Positions 36,389-44,710 of a DNA stretch of 64,000 nt are shown here, one piece after another. The notes below the pieces were generated by a model. The model had not been told where the DNA came from. It saw only the letters and a program-made list of their open reading frames with translations, and searched no databases. The position numbers and the translations under genes are program-made. The stretch is from Flavobacterium kayseriense (lineage in GTDB: Bacteria; Bacteroidota; Bacteroidia; Flavobacteriales; Flavobacteriaceae): positions 409,516-473,515 of the forward strand of contig NZ_JACRUI010000003.1 of NCBI RefSeq assembly GCF_014305095.1. Reading direction: 5' to 3'. Numbering within the stretch: the stretch's first letter is position 1; the number at the start of each line of letters is the position of its first letter.

Positions 36389-36427
36389 AGCACAATATGT
36401 TCAAATTGTAGCACAAAATTTTCATAT
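36389..36427 (-). promoter_or_regulatory. Direct repeats, candidate AraC-type operator
   Basis: AGCACAATATGTTCAAAT (36389-36406) and AGCACAAAATTTTCATAT (36410-36427) match at 15 of 18 positions and start 21 bases apart, two DNA turns. They lie immediately upstream of the -7 box of the aldehyde dehydrogenase gene. Spacing and position fit an AraC-family activator. Confidence 0.5.
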
Positions 36428-36572
36428 CTGTTTTTTTAACATGTATTAATTACATAATTAACAATTAATTAATAAAATAGTACGATAATCAAAAAAAAGA
36501 AATGAACTAAAAGTGTTCTTTTATTACCCTAAAAAACAAAAAAAATAGTTTCTTACTACAATATGCAATCAT

Positions 36573-36580
36573 TATATTTG
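36573..36580 (+). promoter_or_regulatory. Candidate -7 box for pheT
   Basis: TATATTTG fits TAnnTTTG and lies 20 bases before the pheT ATG. No TTG is seen at the usual distance upstream. Confidence 0.45.
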
Positions 36581-36600
36581 CAACCTTATAAAAATGACAA

Positions 36601-39021
36601 ATGAAAATATCATATAACTGGTTAAAACAGTTCATCAAAATCGACTGGAATTCTGAAGATACATCGGCTTTATTAACTGATCTGGGACTTGAAGTAGAAA
36701 TGGTTGAAAAATACCAATCTGTAAAAGGAGGGTTAGAAGGAATTGTTATTGGTCATGTGCTAACTTGTGAGCAACATCCAGATGCAGACAGACTAAAAGT
36801 AACCACAGTTGATATTGGTACCGGTACTCCAGTACAAATAGTATGTGGCGCTGCAAATGTTGCTGCAGGACAAAAAGTACCTGTTGCAACCATAGGAACA
36901 GTACTATATGATAAAGAAGGAGTCCCTTTTACTATCAAAAAAGGTAAAATTAGAGGGCAAGAAAGTCACGGAATGATTTGTGCAGAAGACGAATTAGGTT
37001 TGGGTGAAAGCCATGATGGAATAATGGTATTGGATGACAAATTAATTCCTGGAACTGCCGCAGCCCAAGTATTCAAAATAGAAAATGATGAAGTATTTGA
37101 AATTGGTTTAACTCCAAATCGTGCTGACGCTATGAGTCATTTAGGAACGGCACGTGACTTAAGAGCTGGTTTGATTCAAAGCGGAATTAATGTCGAATTA
37201 ATCACTCCATCTGTGAGTAATTTTAGAGTCGATATGCGTACACTAAAGATTGACGTTAACGTAGAAGACAACAATTTAGCACCACGTTATTGCGGTGTAA
37301 CCATATCTGGCATAACAGTAAAAGCATCTCCAAAATGGTTGCAAGATCGATTGAAGGCAATTGGATTAAACCCTAAAAATAATATTGTAGACGTTACAAA
37401 TTACGTTTTACATGAATTAGGTCAACCCTTACATGCATTTGATACCGCAAAGATAAATGGAAAAATTATCGTAAAAACAGTGACTGCTGGAACTAAATTC
37501 ACCACTCTTGATGATGTAGAGCGCTGTTTACATGAAGAAGATTTGATGATCTGTGATGACAAAGGTCCATTGTGTATCGCAGGTGTATTTGGAGGAAAGA
37601 ATTCTGGAGTAAGTGATAATACTACTTCTATTTTCTTAGAAAGCGCCTATTTTAACCCGGTTAGTGTACGTAAAACAGCAAAAAGACATCAATTGAATAC
37701 CGATGCTTCTTTCAGATTTGAAAGAGGAATTGATCCAAACATAACGGCTTACGCTTTAAAACGTGCTGCACTACTTATTCAGGAAGTTGCTGGTGGAGAA
37801 ATCACATCTGAAATCGTTGATATATATAATAAAAAGATTGAAGACTTCTCCGTGTTTTTAAATTTTGCTAATGTGGCAAAAATTATTGGTCAAGAAATCC
37901 CGAAAGATACTATTAAACAAATACTTGTGTCACTTGATATAAAAGTTAATAGTGTTTCTGAAGCAGGTTTGGGGCTAACAATACCTTCATACCGTGTGGA
38001 CGTACAAAGAGAGATTGACGTTATAGAAGAAATCCTAAGAGTATACGGATACAACAACATTGGTTTTTCAAACAAGCTAAATGCTACTGTTACTAATTCA
38101 CCTCGAAATGAAGATTATAAGCTTCAAAATATAATAGCTACTCAATTGAATTCGCAAGGTTTCAATGAAATGATGGCCAACTCACTTACAACACCATCCT
38201 ATGTACAGTTGTCTACCATGCTTAAAGAGGAACATAACGTTACTATGTTAAATCCTTTAAGCAATGATCTATCAACTTTAAGACAATCATTGTTATTCTC
38301 AGGGTTAGAAGCGATCTCTTATAATATCAATCGTAAGAATTCGGATTTGAAATTTTTTGAGTTTGGAAAATCGTACCACAAACTACTATCAGGTTTTGAA
38401 GAGCGTAAGCATTTGACACTTTTATTAACAGGTAATAGAAATCAAGAAACGTGGACCAACGCACAAAAACCTTCTGATTTTTTCCTATTCAAAGGATATG
38501 TTGATGCTATATTAGGTCGTTTCGGAATTCAAAAAACACAAAATAGCCCCGCTACTTCTGATGTTTTTTCAGAAGGAATTGCGATCGGAAGTGGTCATAA
38601 TGCTTTAGTGGAATTTGGAGTAGTAAAAAAATCAATACTAAAACACTTTGGAATTAAGAATGAGGTATTTTACGCAGACTTTAATTGGGATGTTATCATA
38701 AAATCGACAAGTAGCAAAATCAAGTACAGCGATATACCTAAATATCCAGAAGTAAGACGCGACTTAGCATTATTAATCGATAAGACTGTTACCTACGATT
38801 CAGTCTATAACGTAGCTCGTCAAACAGAAAAGTCCTTATTGAAAGAAATCAATTTGTTTGATGTTTATGAAGGATCAAATCTTGGAGAAGGTAAAAAATC
38901 TTATGCATTAAGTTTTATCATTCAAGATAACAATAAGACTTTAACAGATGCCCAAATAGACAAAATCATGGGGAAATTGCAAAAGAACTTCGAAACCGAG
39001 CTCGGTGCGAGTTTAAGATAA
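36601..39021 (+). CDS. pheT: Phenylalanine-tRNA ligase beta subunit
   Basis: An 806-residue subunit of the alpha2-beta2 enzyme that charges tRNA-Phe. The N-terminal tRNA-binding (EMAP-like) domain is VLTCEQHPDADRLKVTTVDIGTG. The editing domain B3/B4 has NYVLHELGQPLHAFDTAKI and the catalytic-like core SFRFERGIDP; the B5 DNA-binding-like domain and the C-terminal FDX-ACB anticodon-binding domain (YPEVRRDLALLIDKTVTYDSVYNV) are present. Length and domain order are standard. The alpha-subunit gene pheS is not adjacent; the two are often separate in Bacteroidota. A clear terminator follows. Confidence 0.96.
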   Translation: MKISYNWLKQFIKIDWNSEDTSALLTDLGLEVEMVEKYQSVKGGLEGIVIGHVLTCEQHPDADRLKVTTVDIGTGTPVQIVCGAANVAAGQKVPVATIGTVLYDKEGVPFTIKKGKIRGQESHGMICAEDELGLGESHDGIMVLDDKLIPGTAAAQVFKIENDEVFEIGLTPNRADAMSHLGTARDLRAGLIQSGINVELITPSVSNFRVDMRTLKIDVNVEDNNLAPRYCGVTISGITVKASPKWLQDRLKAIGLNPKNNIVDVTNYVLHELGQPLHAFDTAKINGKIIVKTVTAGTKFTTLDDVERCLHEEDLMICDDKGPLCIAGVFGGKNSGVSDNTTSIFLESAYFNPVSVRKTAKRHQLNTDASFRFERGIDPNITAYALKRAALLIQEVAGGEITSEIVDIYNKKIEDFSVFLNFANVAKIIGQEIPKDTIKQILVSLDIKVNSVSEAGLGLTIPSYRVDVQREIDVIEEILRVYGYNNIGFSNKLNATVTNSPRNEDYKLQNIIATQLNSQGFNEMMANSLTTPSYVQLSTMLKEEHNVTMLNPLSNDLSTLRQSLLFSGLEAISYNINRKNSDLKFFEFGKSYHKLLSGFEERKHLTLLLTGNRNQETWTNAQKPSDFFLFKGYVDAILGRFGIQKTQNSPATSDVFSEGIAIGSGHNALVEFGVVKKSILKHFGIKNEVFYADFNWDVIIKSTSSKIKYSDIPKYPEVRRDLALLIDKTVTYDSVYNVARQTEKSLLKEINLFDVYEGSNLGEGKKSYALSFIIQDNNKTLTDAQIDKIMGKLQKNFETELGASLR

Positions 39022-39040
39022 AACAAAATTTGAATATACA

Positions 39041-39076
39041 AAAATGCCAATTCTAATATAGAATTGGCATTTTTTA
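39041..39076 (+). terminator. Terminator after pheT
   Basis: ATGCCAATTCTA (39044-39055) pairs with TAGAATTGGCAT (39059-39070) around a three-base loop, followed by T residues. Confidence 0.92.
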
Positions 39077-39081
39077 TTTGC

Positions 39082-39120
39082 AAAAAAGGTTCTACCTAAA
39101 AAAATAAGTAGAACCCTTTT
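39082..39120 (-). terminator. Terminator for the leftward fasciclin gene
   Basis: GGTTCTAC (39088-39095) pairs with GTAGAACC (39108-39115) and on the minus strand runs into TTTTTT. It lies 30 bases downstream of the fasciclin stop. Confidence 0.75.
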
Positions 39121-39149
39121 AAAAAAAAAAATCAACTGTAAAAAAAAAA

Positions 39150-39704
39150 TTAACTTTTTGGTAACAATACAGCGTTTACCACGTGTATTACTCCATTAGA
39201 CTGATTAACATCTGCAATCGTAACCATTGACATACCACCTTTTTCGTCTGTGATATATAAATCTTTTCCTTTCATCCAAGCAGTCAATGTACCACCACTA
39301 ACCGTTTTCATTGTTGCTTTACCTTTCCCTTTTTTAATTGCCGCAGCAATATCAGATGCATTCATTTTTCCTGCAACTACATGGTAAGTAAGAATTGTTT
39401 GTAACATTTTTTTATTTTCTGGTTTCAATAAAGTGCTAACAGTACCTTCTGGCAATTTATCAAAAGCCGCATTTGTTGGGGCAAAAACGGTGAATGGTCC
39501 TTTACTTTGTAAAGTAGCTACTAAGTCAGCAGCAGTTACAGCAGCAACTAATGTTGTATGGTCTTTAGAATTAACTGCATTCTCAACGATATTTTTAGTA
39601 GGATACATTGCTGCTCCACCTACCATAACTGTTTTCTGTGCAAATGAGGTTGCTCCAAATACTAAAGCGAAAAGCGCTACTGATAAAAATTTTCTAGTTT
39701 TCAT
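39150..39704 (-). CDS. Fasciclin (FAS1)-domain secreted protein
   Basis: A 184-residue exported protein: signal peptide MKTRKFLSVALFALVFGATSFAQ followed by one FAS1 domain. The domain shows the H1 and H2 boxes: TLVAAVTAADLVATLQSKGPFTVFAPTNAAFDKLP and YHVVAGKMNASDI, ending with SNGVIHVVNAVLLPK. FAS1 domains are beta-fold adhesion modules on the cell surface or in the periplasm; no enzymatic role is implied. There is no lipobox, so the protein is probably periplasmic or released. It is a single gene with its own terminator at 39082-39120. Confidence 0.93.
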   Translation of the reverse strand: MKTRKFLSVALFALVFGATSFAQKTVMVGGAAMYPTKNIVENAVNSKDHTTLVAAVTAADLVATLQSKGPFTVFAPTNAAFDKLPEGTVSTLLKPENKKMLQTILTYHVVAGKMNASDIAAAIKKGKGKATMKTVSGGTLTAWMKGKDLYITDEKGGMSMVTIADVNQSNGVIHVVNAVLLPKS

Positions 39705-40016
39705 AAATATAATTTTAAGTGTTTTATACTATCATTTACGACCAATAATCAATTATGGATTTAAAAAAACTATTAAATTAAAAATATAAGACATAAAATA
39801 CTGTTTATCAGTAATTTAATTAATTAATTTCACTTAATAAAGACAAGAAATTATTTAAATAAAATCCAAAAAAACTAAGCTAACAGTTCGTTTTAATCAT
39901 TATAAAAAATATTGTATCTACATGAAAAGAAGGAAAAGGGGAAACTAATCAGTATTTTACTTATTTTTAGTAAAGGGTAAAAAAGCAAATGCTTAAAAAC
40001 TAAAAAAAGCAAACGG
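39705..40016. other. Intergenic stretch without identifiable gene
   Basis: Between the divergent fasciclin and ExbD-like genes lie 312 AT-rich bases. I found no open frame of substance, no RNA gene and no convincing promoter with both elements. It presumably holds the two divergent promoters. Confidence 0.5.
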
Positions 40017-40547
40017 ATGATAAATACTAATTATAAAGTTCGAAGCAGAAAATTGAATAATAAAATAGATTTAACCGCTATGGTTAGCGTTTCTTTTCTA
40101 TTAATGATTTTTTTTATGGTCGCAGCCGAAATGAGGAAGGCAAATGTAATGCACCTCACTATACCTTATAATGATGAATCTACAAATGGATGGGGTTGTT
40201 ATAAGCCTGACGAAAATAGATCTTACACTATTTTAATTGGTAAAAATGATAAAGTAGTCTGTTATCAAGGACTAATTTATTTTCCTATTGAAACCCCTAC
40301 TACTTTTAATCTGAAGGAAAAAAGCTTGACAACAGAAATTAGAATTAAAAACAAGCAAGTACTTAAATATTCGGCTAGTATAGGTAAACCTGATCGAGGA
40401 ATAAATGTAATTATTAAGCCAAGTAAAGACTGTAATTACAGTAATTTAGTGGCTATTTTAGATCAAATGCAAATCAACAATATACAGTCTTACAATGTAA
40501 TCAAGACATTTACTCCAGAAGAGCAATTACTATTAAGCAAAAGTTAG
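40017..40547 (+). CDS. Orphan ExbD/TolR-like protein with substituted pore residue
   Basis: A 176-residue protein with one N-terminal membrane helix (LTAMVSVSFLLMIFFMVAAEM, residues about 19-39) and a periplasmic domain ending near LDQMQINNIQSYNVIKTF, as in ExbD/TolR. Aligned to E. coli ExbD (INVTPFIDVMLVLLIIFMVAAP), the proton-carrying Asp25 corresponds to Ser24 here, and the preceding Pro is Ala. No exbB or tonB gene lies nearby. It may therefore be a non-energising relative, or may join an ExbB encoded elsewhere. The periplasmic part carries paired Cys residues (WGCYKP, VVCYQG) not seen in typical ExbD. Confidence 0.75.
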   Translation: MINTNYKVRSRKLNNKIDLTAMVSVSFLLMIFFMVAAEMRKANVMHLTIPYNDESTNGWGCYKPDENRSYTILIGKNDKVVCYQGLIYFPIETPTTFNLKEKSLTTEIRIKNKQVLKYSASIGKPDRGINVIIKPSKDCNYSNLVAILDQMQINNIQSYNVIKTFTPEEQLLLSKS

Positions 40548-40561
40548 AATTTTGATTAACT

Positions 40562-40616
40562 AAAAAAGTGCTTTTAGTATTACTGCAAATAACGCAGTAC
40601 TAAAAGCACTTTTTAA
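40562..40616. terminator. Long bidirectional terminator
   Basis: A stem of about 20 bp pairs AGTGCTTTTAGTA..CTGC (40567-40586) with GCAGTACTAAAAGCACT (40594-40610), with a three-base bulge and A/T flanks on both sides. It separates the convergent ExbD-like and DUF5362-like genes. Confidence 0.9.
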
Positions 40617-40625
40617 AAAGGAAAA

Positions 40626-41090
40626 TTAATTAAATAAAGCCACGGCGCCAGCTAGTATTGAGAACAAAATTACAAGTCCATAAAGCACAACAAACACAAG
40701 TGATAGTATACCAAGGAATTTGTAATGTGATTTTAAAAATTCAAATGAAGAATTAATTAAATTAGTATCATTAGACCTTATCGCCATTTTCATCTTTGAA
40801 GAAAATTTAAACAAGTAATATACGGGAAAAAAATACAATAAAGCAATAACCAAGTACATTCCTGAGATAAATCCGGTACCTATTCCCATCATCGGATTCA
40901 TGTTTCCATTCAAACCATTGAGGGCTGAAAAAATAGTCCCTATAAAAAGTGCCAATACCACCATGAAACCTATACCTATAAAACCTAGTATAGATAAGAA
41001 ATAGCCCCATTTAGCCGTTTCTTTTAAAAATCCTTGTGCCTCTTGGCTTAAATACAATCTTTCGTTCTCTTGTAAAGTAGTTTCTTCCAT
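40626..41090 (-). CDS. DUF5362-like small membrane protein
   Basis: A 154-residue protein starting at the ATG of MEETTLQENERLYLSQEAQGF; a longer frame upstream exists but would overlap the promoter. About four membrane segments are predicted: GYFLSILGFIGIGFMVVLALFIGTIF, GFISGMYLVIALLYFFPVYYLF, and ILSLVFVVLYGLVILFSILAGAVAL. The short helix SFEFLKSHYKFLGI lies between the last two. The pattern resembles DUF5362 membrane proteins of Bacteroidota, which have no known function. It has a very good promoter at 41115-41144 and is transcribed alone, between the rpsA terminator and the shared terminator at 40562. Confidence 0.7.
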   Translation of the reverse strand: MEETTLQENERLYLSQEAQGFLKETAKWGYFLSILGFIGIGFMVVLALFIGTIFSALNGLNGNMNPMMGIGTGFISGMYLVIALLYFFPVYYLFKFSSKMKMAIRSNDTNLINSSFEFLKSHYKFLGILSLVFVVLYGLVILFSILAGAVALFN

Positions 41091-41114
41091 TTTAATTAAT
41101 TTTATAATTACTTT

Positions 41115-41144
41115 CAAATATATAAATATTATCAGAAAATACAA
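41115..41144 (-). promoter_or_regulatory. Bacteroidota promoter for the DUF5362-like gene
   Basis: On the minus strand TTG (41142-41144) and TATATTTG (41115-41122) are 19 bases apart, an exact consensus match. The start codon is 24 bases downstream. Confidence 0.8.
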
Positions 41145-41152
41145 CACAAAAA

Positions 41153-41185
41153 AAAGCCTCACATCCCTGTGAGGCTTTCATTATT
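41153..41185 (-). terminator. Terminator of rpsA
   Basis: AAAGCCTCACA (41153-41163) pairs with TGTGAGGCTTT (41168-41178). On the minus strand the stem runs into an eight-T tail, 21 bases after the rpsA stop. Confidence 0.92.
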
Positions 41186-41199
41186 AGATCAACTAAGAA

Positions 41200-42978
41200 T
41201 TATTTTTTCTCAGTTTTTTCCATTTTAGCTTTCAATGCAGCTAATACATCATTACTATCTCCTAAAGTTGCAGCTGGTGCATTTGTAGATGAGTTAGATG
41301 AAGTATTATCAGATGCAGATTTCACATTTTTCTCTTCTTCTTCACGGAAGATAGCAGTGTGAGATGCAACTACTCTTTTGAATTCTTTGTTAAATTCGAT
41401 TACTTTGAAATCAGCAGATTCTCCTTTTTTCAATTTCTTACCATCTTCTTTTTCAAGGTGACGAGTAGGAATGAAAGCAACGATATCATCTCCAAATTCT
41501 ACAGTAGCTCCTTTATCAACGATTTCAGAGATCTCTCCGTTGTGGATAGTTCCAACAGCGAATGAATCTTCGTACTGATCCCATGGATTAGCAGTAGTTT
41601 GTTTGTGACCTAAAGATAATTTACGTCCATCAACATCTAATTCTAATACTACAACGTCAAGTTTTTCACCAACGTTAACGAATTCAGATGGGTGTTTGAT
41701 TTTCTTAGTCCAAGATAAGTCAGAGATATAGATTAATCCATCAATTCCTTCTTCAAGTTCTACGAAGATACCAAAGTTTGTAAAGTTTCTAACGATACCT
41801 GAATGCTTAGAACCTACAGGGTATTTAGTTGTAATATCAGTCCAAGGGTCTTGAGACAATTGTTTGATACCTAATGACATTTTACGGTCATCTCTATCTA
41901 ATGTTAATATAACAGCTTCAACAACATCACCTACTTTTACGAAATCTTGAGCAGAACGTAAATGAGTAGACCATGACATTTCAGAAACGTGGATTAAACC
42001 TTCAACACCTTCAGCAACTTCGATGAAAGCTCCGTAATCAGCAATAACAACTACTTTTCCTTTTACTTTATCTCCAATAGCCAAGTTAGCATCTAATGCA
42101 TCCCATGGGTGAGCGTTTAATTGTTTCAATCCTAATTGAATTCTTGTTTTCTCATCATCGAAATCAAGGATTACAACATTTAATTTTTGATCTAATTCAA
42201 GAACTTCAGATGGGTGGTTAATTCTAGACCAAGAAAGGTCAGTAATGTGAATTAATCCATCAACTCCACCTAAGTCAATAAAGACACCATAAGAAGTAAT
42301 GTTTTTAACAACACCTTCTAATACTTGTCCTTTTTGTAATTGACCAATGATTTCTTTTTTCTGTACTTCAATATCCGCTTCAATAAGCGCTTTGTGAGAT
42401 ACAACAACGTTTTTAAATTCGTGGTTGATTTTCACAACTTTGAATTCCATTGTTTTGTTTACGTAAACATCGTAATCTCTAATTGGTTTAACATCAATTT
42501 GAGATCCTGGTAAGAACGCTTCAATTCCGAAAACGTCAACGATCATACCACCTTTAGTTCTGCATTTTACAAAACCATTAACGATTTCACCTGTTTCGTT
42601 TGCAGCGATAACTCTATCCCATGATTTGATAGTACGTGCTTTTCTGTGAGATAAAACTAGTTGTCCAGTTTTGTCTTCACGGATATCGATTAATACTTCA
42701 ACAGTATCACCTACTTTTAAATTCGGGTTGTAACGGAATTCGTTTAATGAAATAACACCTTCCGATTTTGCGTTGATATCAACTATAACGTCTCTATCTG
42801 TAATTCTAACAACTGTACCATCTACTACTTCTTCTTGGTCAGTAGCGATAAAAGTTTTAGTAACTAATTCTTCGAATTCTTTTAAGTGCTGATCATCAAC
42901 AACATCAATTCCTTCTTCGAAATTGTGCCAGTTAAAATTTGCTAAAAACTCTTCTTGTGATTGGATTTGTTCAGACAT
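41200..42978 (-). CDS. rpsA: 30S ribosomal protein S1
   Basis: A 592-residue ribosomal protein with six S1 RNA-binding domains. Their starts are visible as GTVVRITDRDVIVDINAKSEG, GEIVNGFVKCRTKGGMIVDV, GQVLEGVVKNITSYGVFIDL, GDKVKGKVVVIADYGAFIEV, GSKHSGIVRNFTNFGIFVEL and GTIHNGEISEIVDKGATVEF; domains three to five carry GLI(H/Y)(I/V)S(D/E)(L/M)SW. A low-complexity Ser/Asn tail precedes the C-terminal Lys-rich end. S1 helps bind mRNA to the ribosome; in Bacteroidota, which often lack Shine-Dalgarno sites, this role may be especially important. The promoter at 43098-43127 gives a 5' leader of roughly 115 bases. Confidence 0.96.
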   Translation of the reverse strand: MSEQIQSQEEFLANFNWHNFEEGIDVVDDQHLKEFEELVTKTFIATDQEEVVDGTVVRITDRDVIVDINAKSEGVISLNEFRYNPNLKVGDTVEVLIDIREDKTGQLVLSHRKARTIKSWDRVIAANETGEIVNGFVKCRTKGGMIVDVFGIEAFLPGSQIDVKPIRDYDVYVNKTMEFKVVKINHEFKNVVVSHKALIEADIEVQKKEIIGQLQKGQVLEGVVKNITSYGVFIDLGGVDGLIHITDLSWSRINHPSEVLELDQKLNVVILDFDDEKTRIQLGLKQLNAHPWDALDANLAIGDKVKGKVVVIADYGAFIEVAEGVEGLIHVSEMSWSTHLRSAQDFVKVGDVVEAVILTLDRDDRKMSLGIKQLSQDPWTDITTKYPVGSKHSGIVRNFTNFGIFVELEEGIDGLIYISDLSWTKKIKHPSEFVNVGEKLDVVVLELDVDGRKLSLGHKQTTANPWDQYEDSFAVGTIHNGEISEIVDKGATVEFGDDIVAFIPTRHLEKEDGKKLKKGESADFKVIEFNKEFKRVVASHTAIFREEEEKNVKSASDNTSSNSSTNAPAATLGDSNDVLAALKAKMEKTEKK

Positions 42979-43097
42979 GCTGATTAAAAATTTGTATTCT
43001 GTATTCTCTTGAGTTTCTTAAAGTAGTAGAAAACAACAGAAGTTGTTTATGTAAATTGTTGATACCTAATGGAAACTCTTATCCACCAAAAGGTGTG

Positions 43098-43127
43098 CAA
43101 AATTAATACTTTTTTATGTAACTGCAA
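43098..43127 (-). promoter_or_regulatory. rpsA promoter
   Basis: On the minus strand TTG (43125-43127) and TAATTTTG (43098-43105) are 19 bases apart, an exact match to the Bacteroidota consensus. It lies about 120 bases before the rpsA start. Confidence 0.8.
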
Positions 43128-43199
43128 AATAAATAAGATACAGATCCTCTTATATCTCATAAAAGCTGCATCCACAGCTATAATTCCATTGAAATCAGT

Positions 43200-43300
43200 A
43201 ATTTTAGGGAGCAGTTACTCAATTACTATAACAAGATCACTCCTGCTATCGCCTTTATCTCTTCATTACATTACGAGGATATCGGCTCTATCAGGGCTAA
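43200..43300 (-). ncRNA. Probable structured RNA (flavobacterial AGCCCTGAT / GATAGCAGGA element)
   Basis: Minus-strand sequence beginning AGCCCTGATAGAGCC (43298-43284) and containing GGCGATAGCAGGA (43253-43241) folds as nested helices: CCTG-CAGG, GCC-GGC, ATC-GAT, with a conserved-looking asymmetric internal loop. The paired blocks AGCCCTGATAGA and GATAGCAGGA match an element I recall as frequent in Flavobacterium intergenic regions, possibly the flavo-1 RNA motif. It lies between the MFS terminator (43331) and the rpsA promoter (43098), so it is separate from the rpsA leader. The exact ends are estimates; an AGCTG/CAGCT hairpin with TTTT near 43160-43180 may end it. Confidence 0.55.
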
Positions 43301-43330
43301 GTTTCACCTTTGGATTTCAAAAAAACATAA

Positions 43331-43356
43331 AACCCGATGCATTTTGACATCGGGTT
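43331..43356 (-). terminator. Terminator of the MFS permease gene
   Basis: AACCCGATG (43331-43339) pairs with CATCGGGTT (43348-43356). On the minus strand it is followed by a T-rich run, 24 bases after the permease stop. Confidence 0.88.
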
Positions 43357-43379
43357 CTCTATAAATATTTTTAAAAAGT

Positions 43380-44642
43380 TTAATGATTTAAACTATCTGC
43401 AATCTTTGGATCGTGCTTGTATTTAAACAAAATAGCAAAAGCTATCATTATCACAAATGCATAGGCAGCAAACGAAAACCAGACACTTGGCCACTCTACC
43501 TTATTATCTACGGTATAATAACTTACCGTCCTTCCTGCTAACTCTCCTCCAACAATTGCTCCAATACCATTTGTCATTAACATAAACAATCCTTGAGCAC
43601 TAGACCTAATTTTACTATCTGTTTCTTTTTCTACAAACAATGATCCTGAAATATTAAAGAAATCAAACGCCATTCCGTAAACAACCATTGATAAAATTAA
43701 GAAAATCACTCCTGAACCTGGATTACCAATTCCGAATAAAGCAAAACGCAACACCCAAGCAATCATACTAAATATCATTACTTGTTTGATTCCAAACTTA
43801 CGCAAGAAAAACGGAATAGTAAGGATAAACAAGGTTTCTGAAATTTGCGAAAGTGAAATTATTAATACCGAATGTTCAACACCAAAAGTTCCTTGGTACT
43901 CTGGATTAGAACCAAAATCTCTAATAAAAGTATCGCCAAACATATTAGTAATTTGTAATGCTGCACCAAGTAACATTGCAAATACGAAAAAGATTGCCAT
44001 TTTTTTCTGCTTGAAAAGCACAAAACTATCCAAACCAAATTTACTAGTTAAAGTCTGATTACTGTTTCTGTTTTCAGCTGGAACGTTGGGTAGTGTGAAA
44101 CAAAAAATACCTGTGATTATCATCGCAATTGACGCAAAAACAAATTGATTTGTGTTTGATTTCCAATCTGTTAAATCTGTAATCCACATAGCAAATATAA
44201 AACCTACCGTTCCCCATACACGAATGGGTGTAAACGTTTTTTGAACGTCAAAACTGTATTTATTTAAAACAGCATAACTTACTGAATTGTTCAGTGCAAT
44301 AGTTGGCATGTAAAAACAACTTGTTGCAAAAATGACCCAATACATCTCAGTAGAGTTAGTAGCTTGTGTTGCAAAATAAATAGCAATACCTGCCGCAATA
44401 TGCGCTAATCCTAAAACTTTTTGAGCACTGAAATATTTATCCGCAATTATACCTAGCAAAGCAGGCATGAATAAACTAGCCCATCCCATAGAACCATAGG
44501 TCCTACCAATTGACAAACCAATACTCCCACCCTCAATTGGACCAAAAGTTTGTCCCATGTAACCCCCCAGTGAAATCAACCATATTCCCCAAACAAAAAA
44601 TTGGAAGAAATTCATAATTGTAAGTCTTAATCTAATATTCAT
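43380..44642 (-). CDS. MFS permease of the nucleoside:proton symporter (NupG-like) type
   Basis: A 420-residue protein with about twelve membrane helices. The N-terminus MNIRLRLTIMNFFQFFVWGIWLISLGGYM and the segments MGWASLFMPALLGIIADKYF and VRVWGTVGFIFAMW-like (PIRVWGTVGFIFAMWITDL) match the NupG/XapB nucleoside symporter family. The central cytoplasmic loop is short (FKQKKMAIFF). Substrates of the family are nucleosides driven by the proton gradient; the precise substrate is open. The neighbour cmk, which works on pyrimidine nucleotides, lies just upstream on the same strand (68 bases), a plausible but unproven link. Confidence 0.85.
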   Translation of the reverse strand: MNIRLRLTIMNFFQFFVWGIWLISLGGYMGQTFGPIEGGSIGLSIGRTYGSMGWASLFMPALLGIIADKYFSAQKVLGLAHIAAGIAIYFATQATNSTEMYWVIFATSCFYMPTIALNNSVSYAVLNKYSFDVQKTFTPIRVWGTVGFIFAMWITDLTDWKSNTNQFVFASIAMIITGIFCFTLPNVPAENRNSNQTLTSKFGLDSFVLFKQKKMAIFFVFAMLLGAALQITNMFGDTFIRDFGSNPEYQGTFGVEHSVLIISLSQISETLFILTIPFFLRKFGIKQVMIFSMIAWVLRFALFGIGNPGSGVIFLILSMVVYGMAFDFFNISGSLFVEKETDSKIRSSAQGLFMLMTNGIGAIVGGELAGRTVSYYTVDNKVEWPSVWFSFAAYAFVIMIAFAILFKYKHDPKIADSLNH

Positions 44643-44710
44643 ATCGTAACTTATATGGTTAAATTTATTCAGGCCGTAAATCTAATATTAAAAATGAGAT
44701 CTACAAAAAA

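Noticed and set aside
43069..43347. Open frame of 92 codons on the plus strand
   Set aside because: It covers the rpsA promoter, the structured RNA and the MFS terminator on the opposite strand, and its composition (Ser/Ile/Leu-rich) is unlike a real protein.
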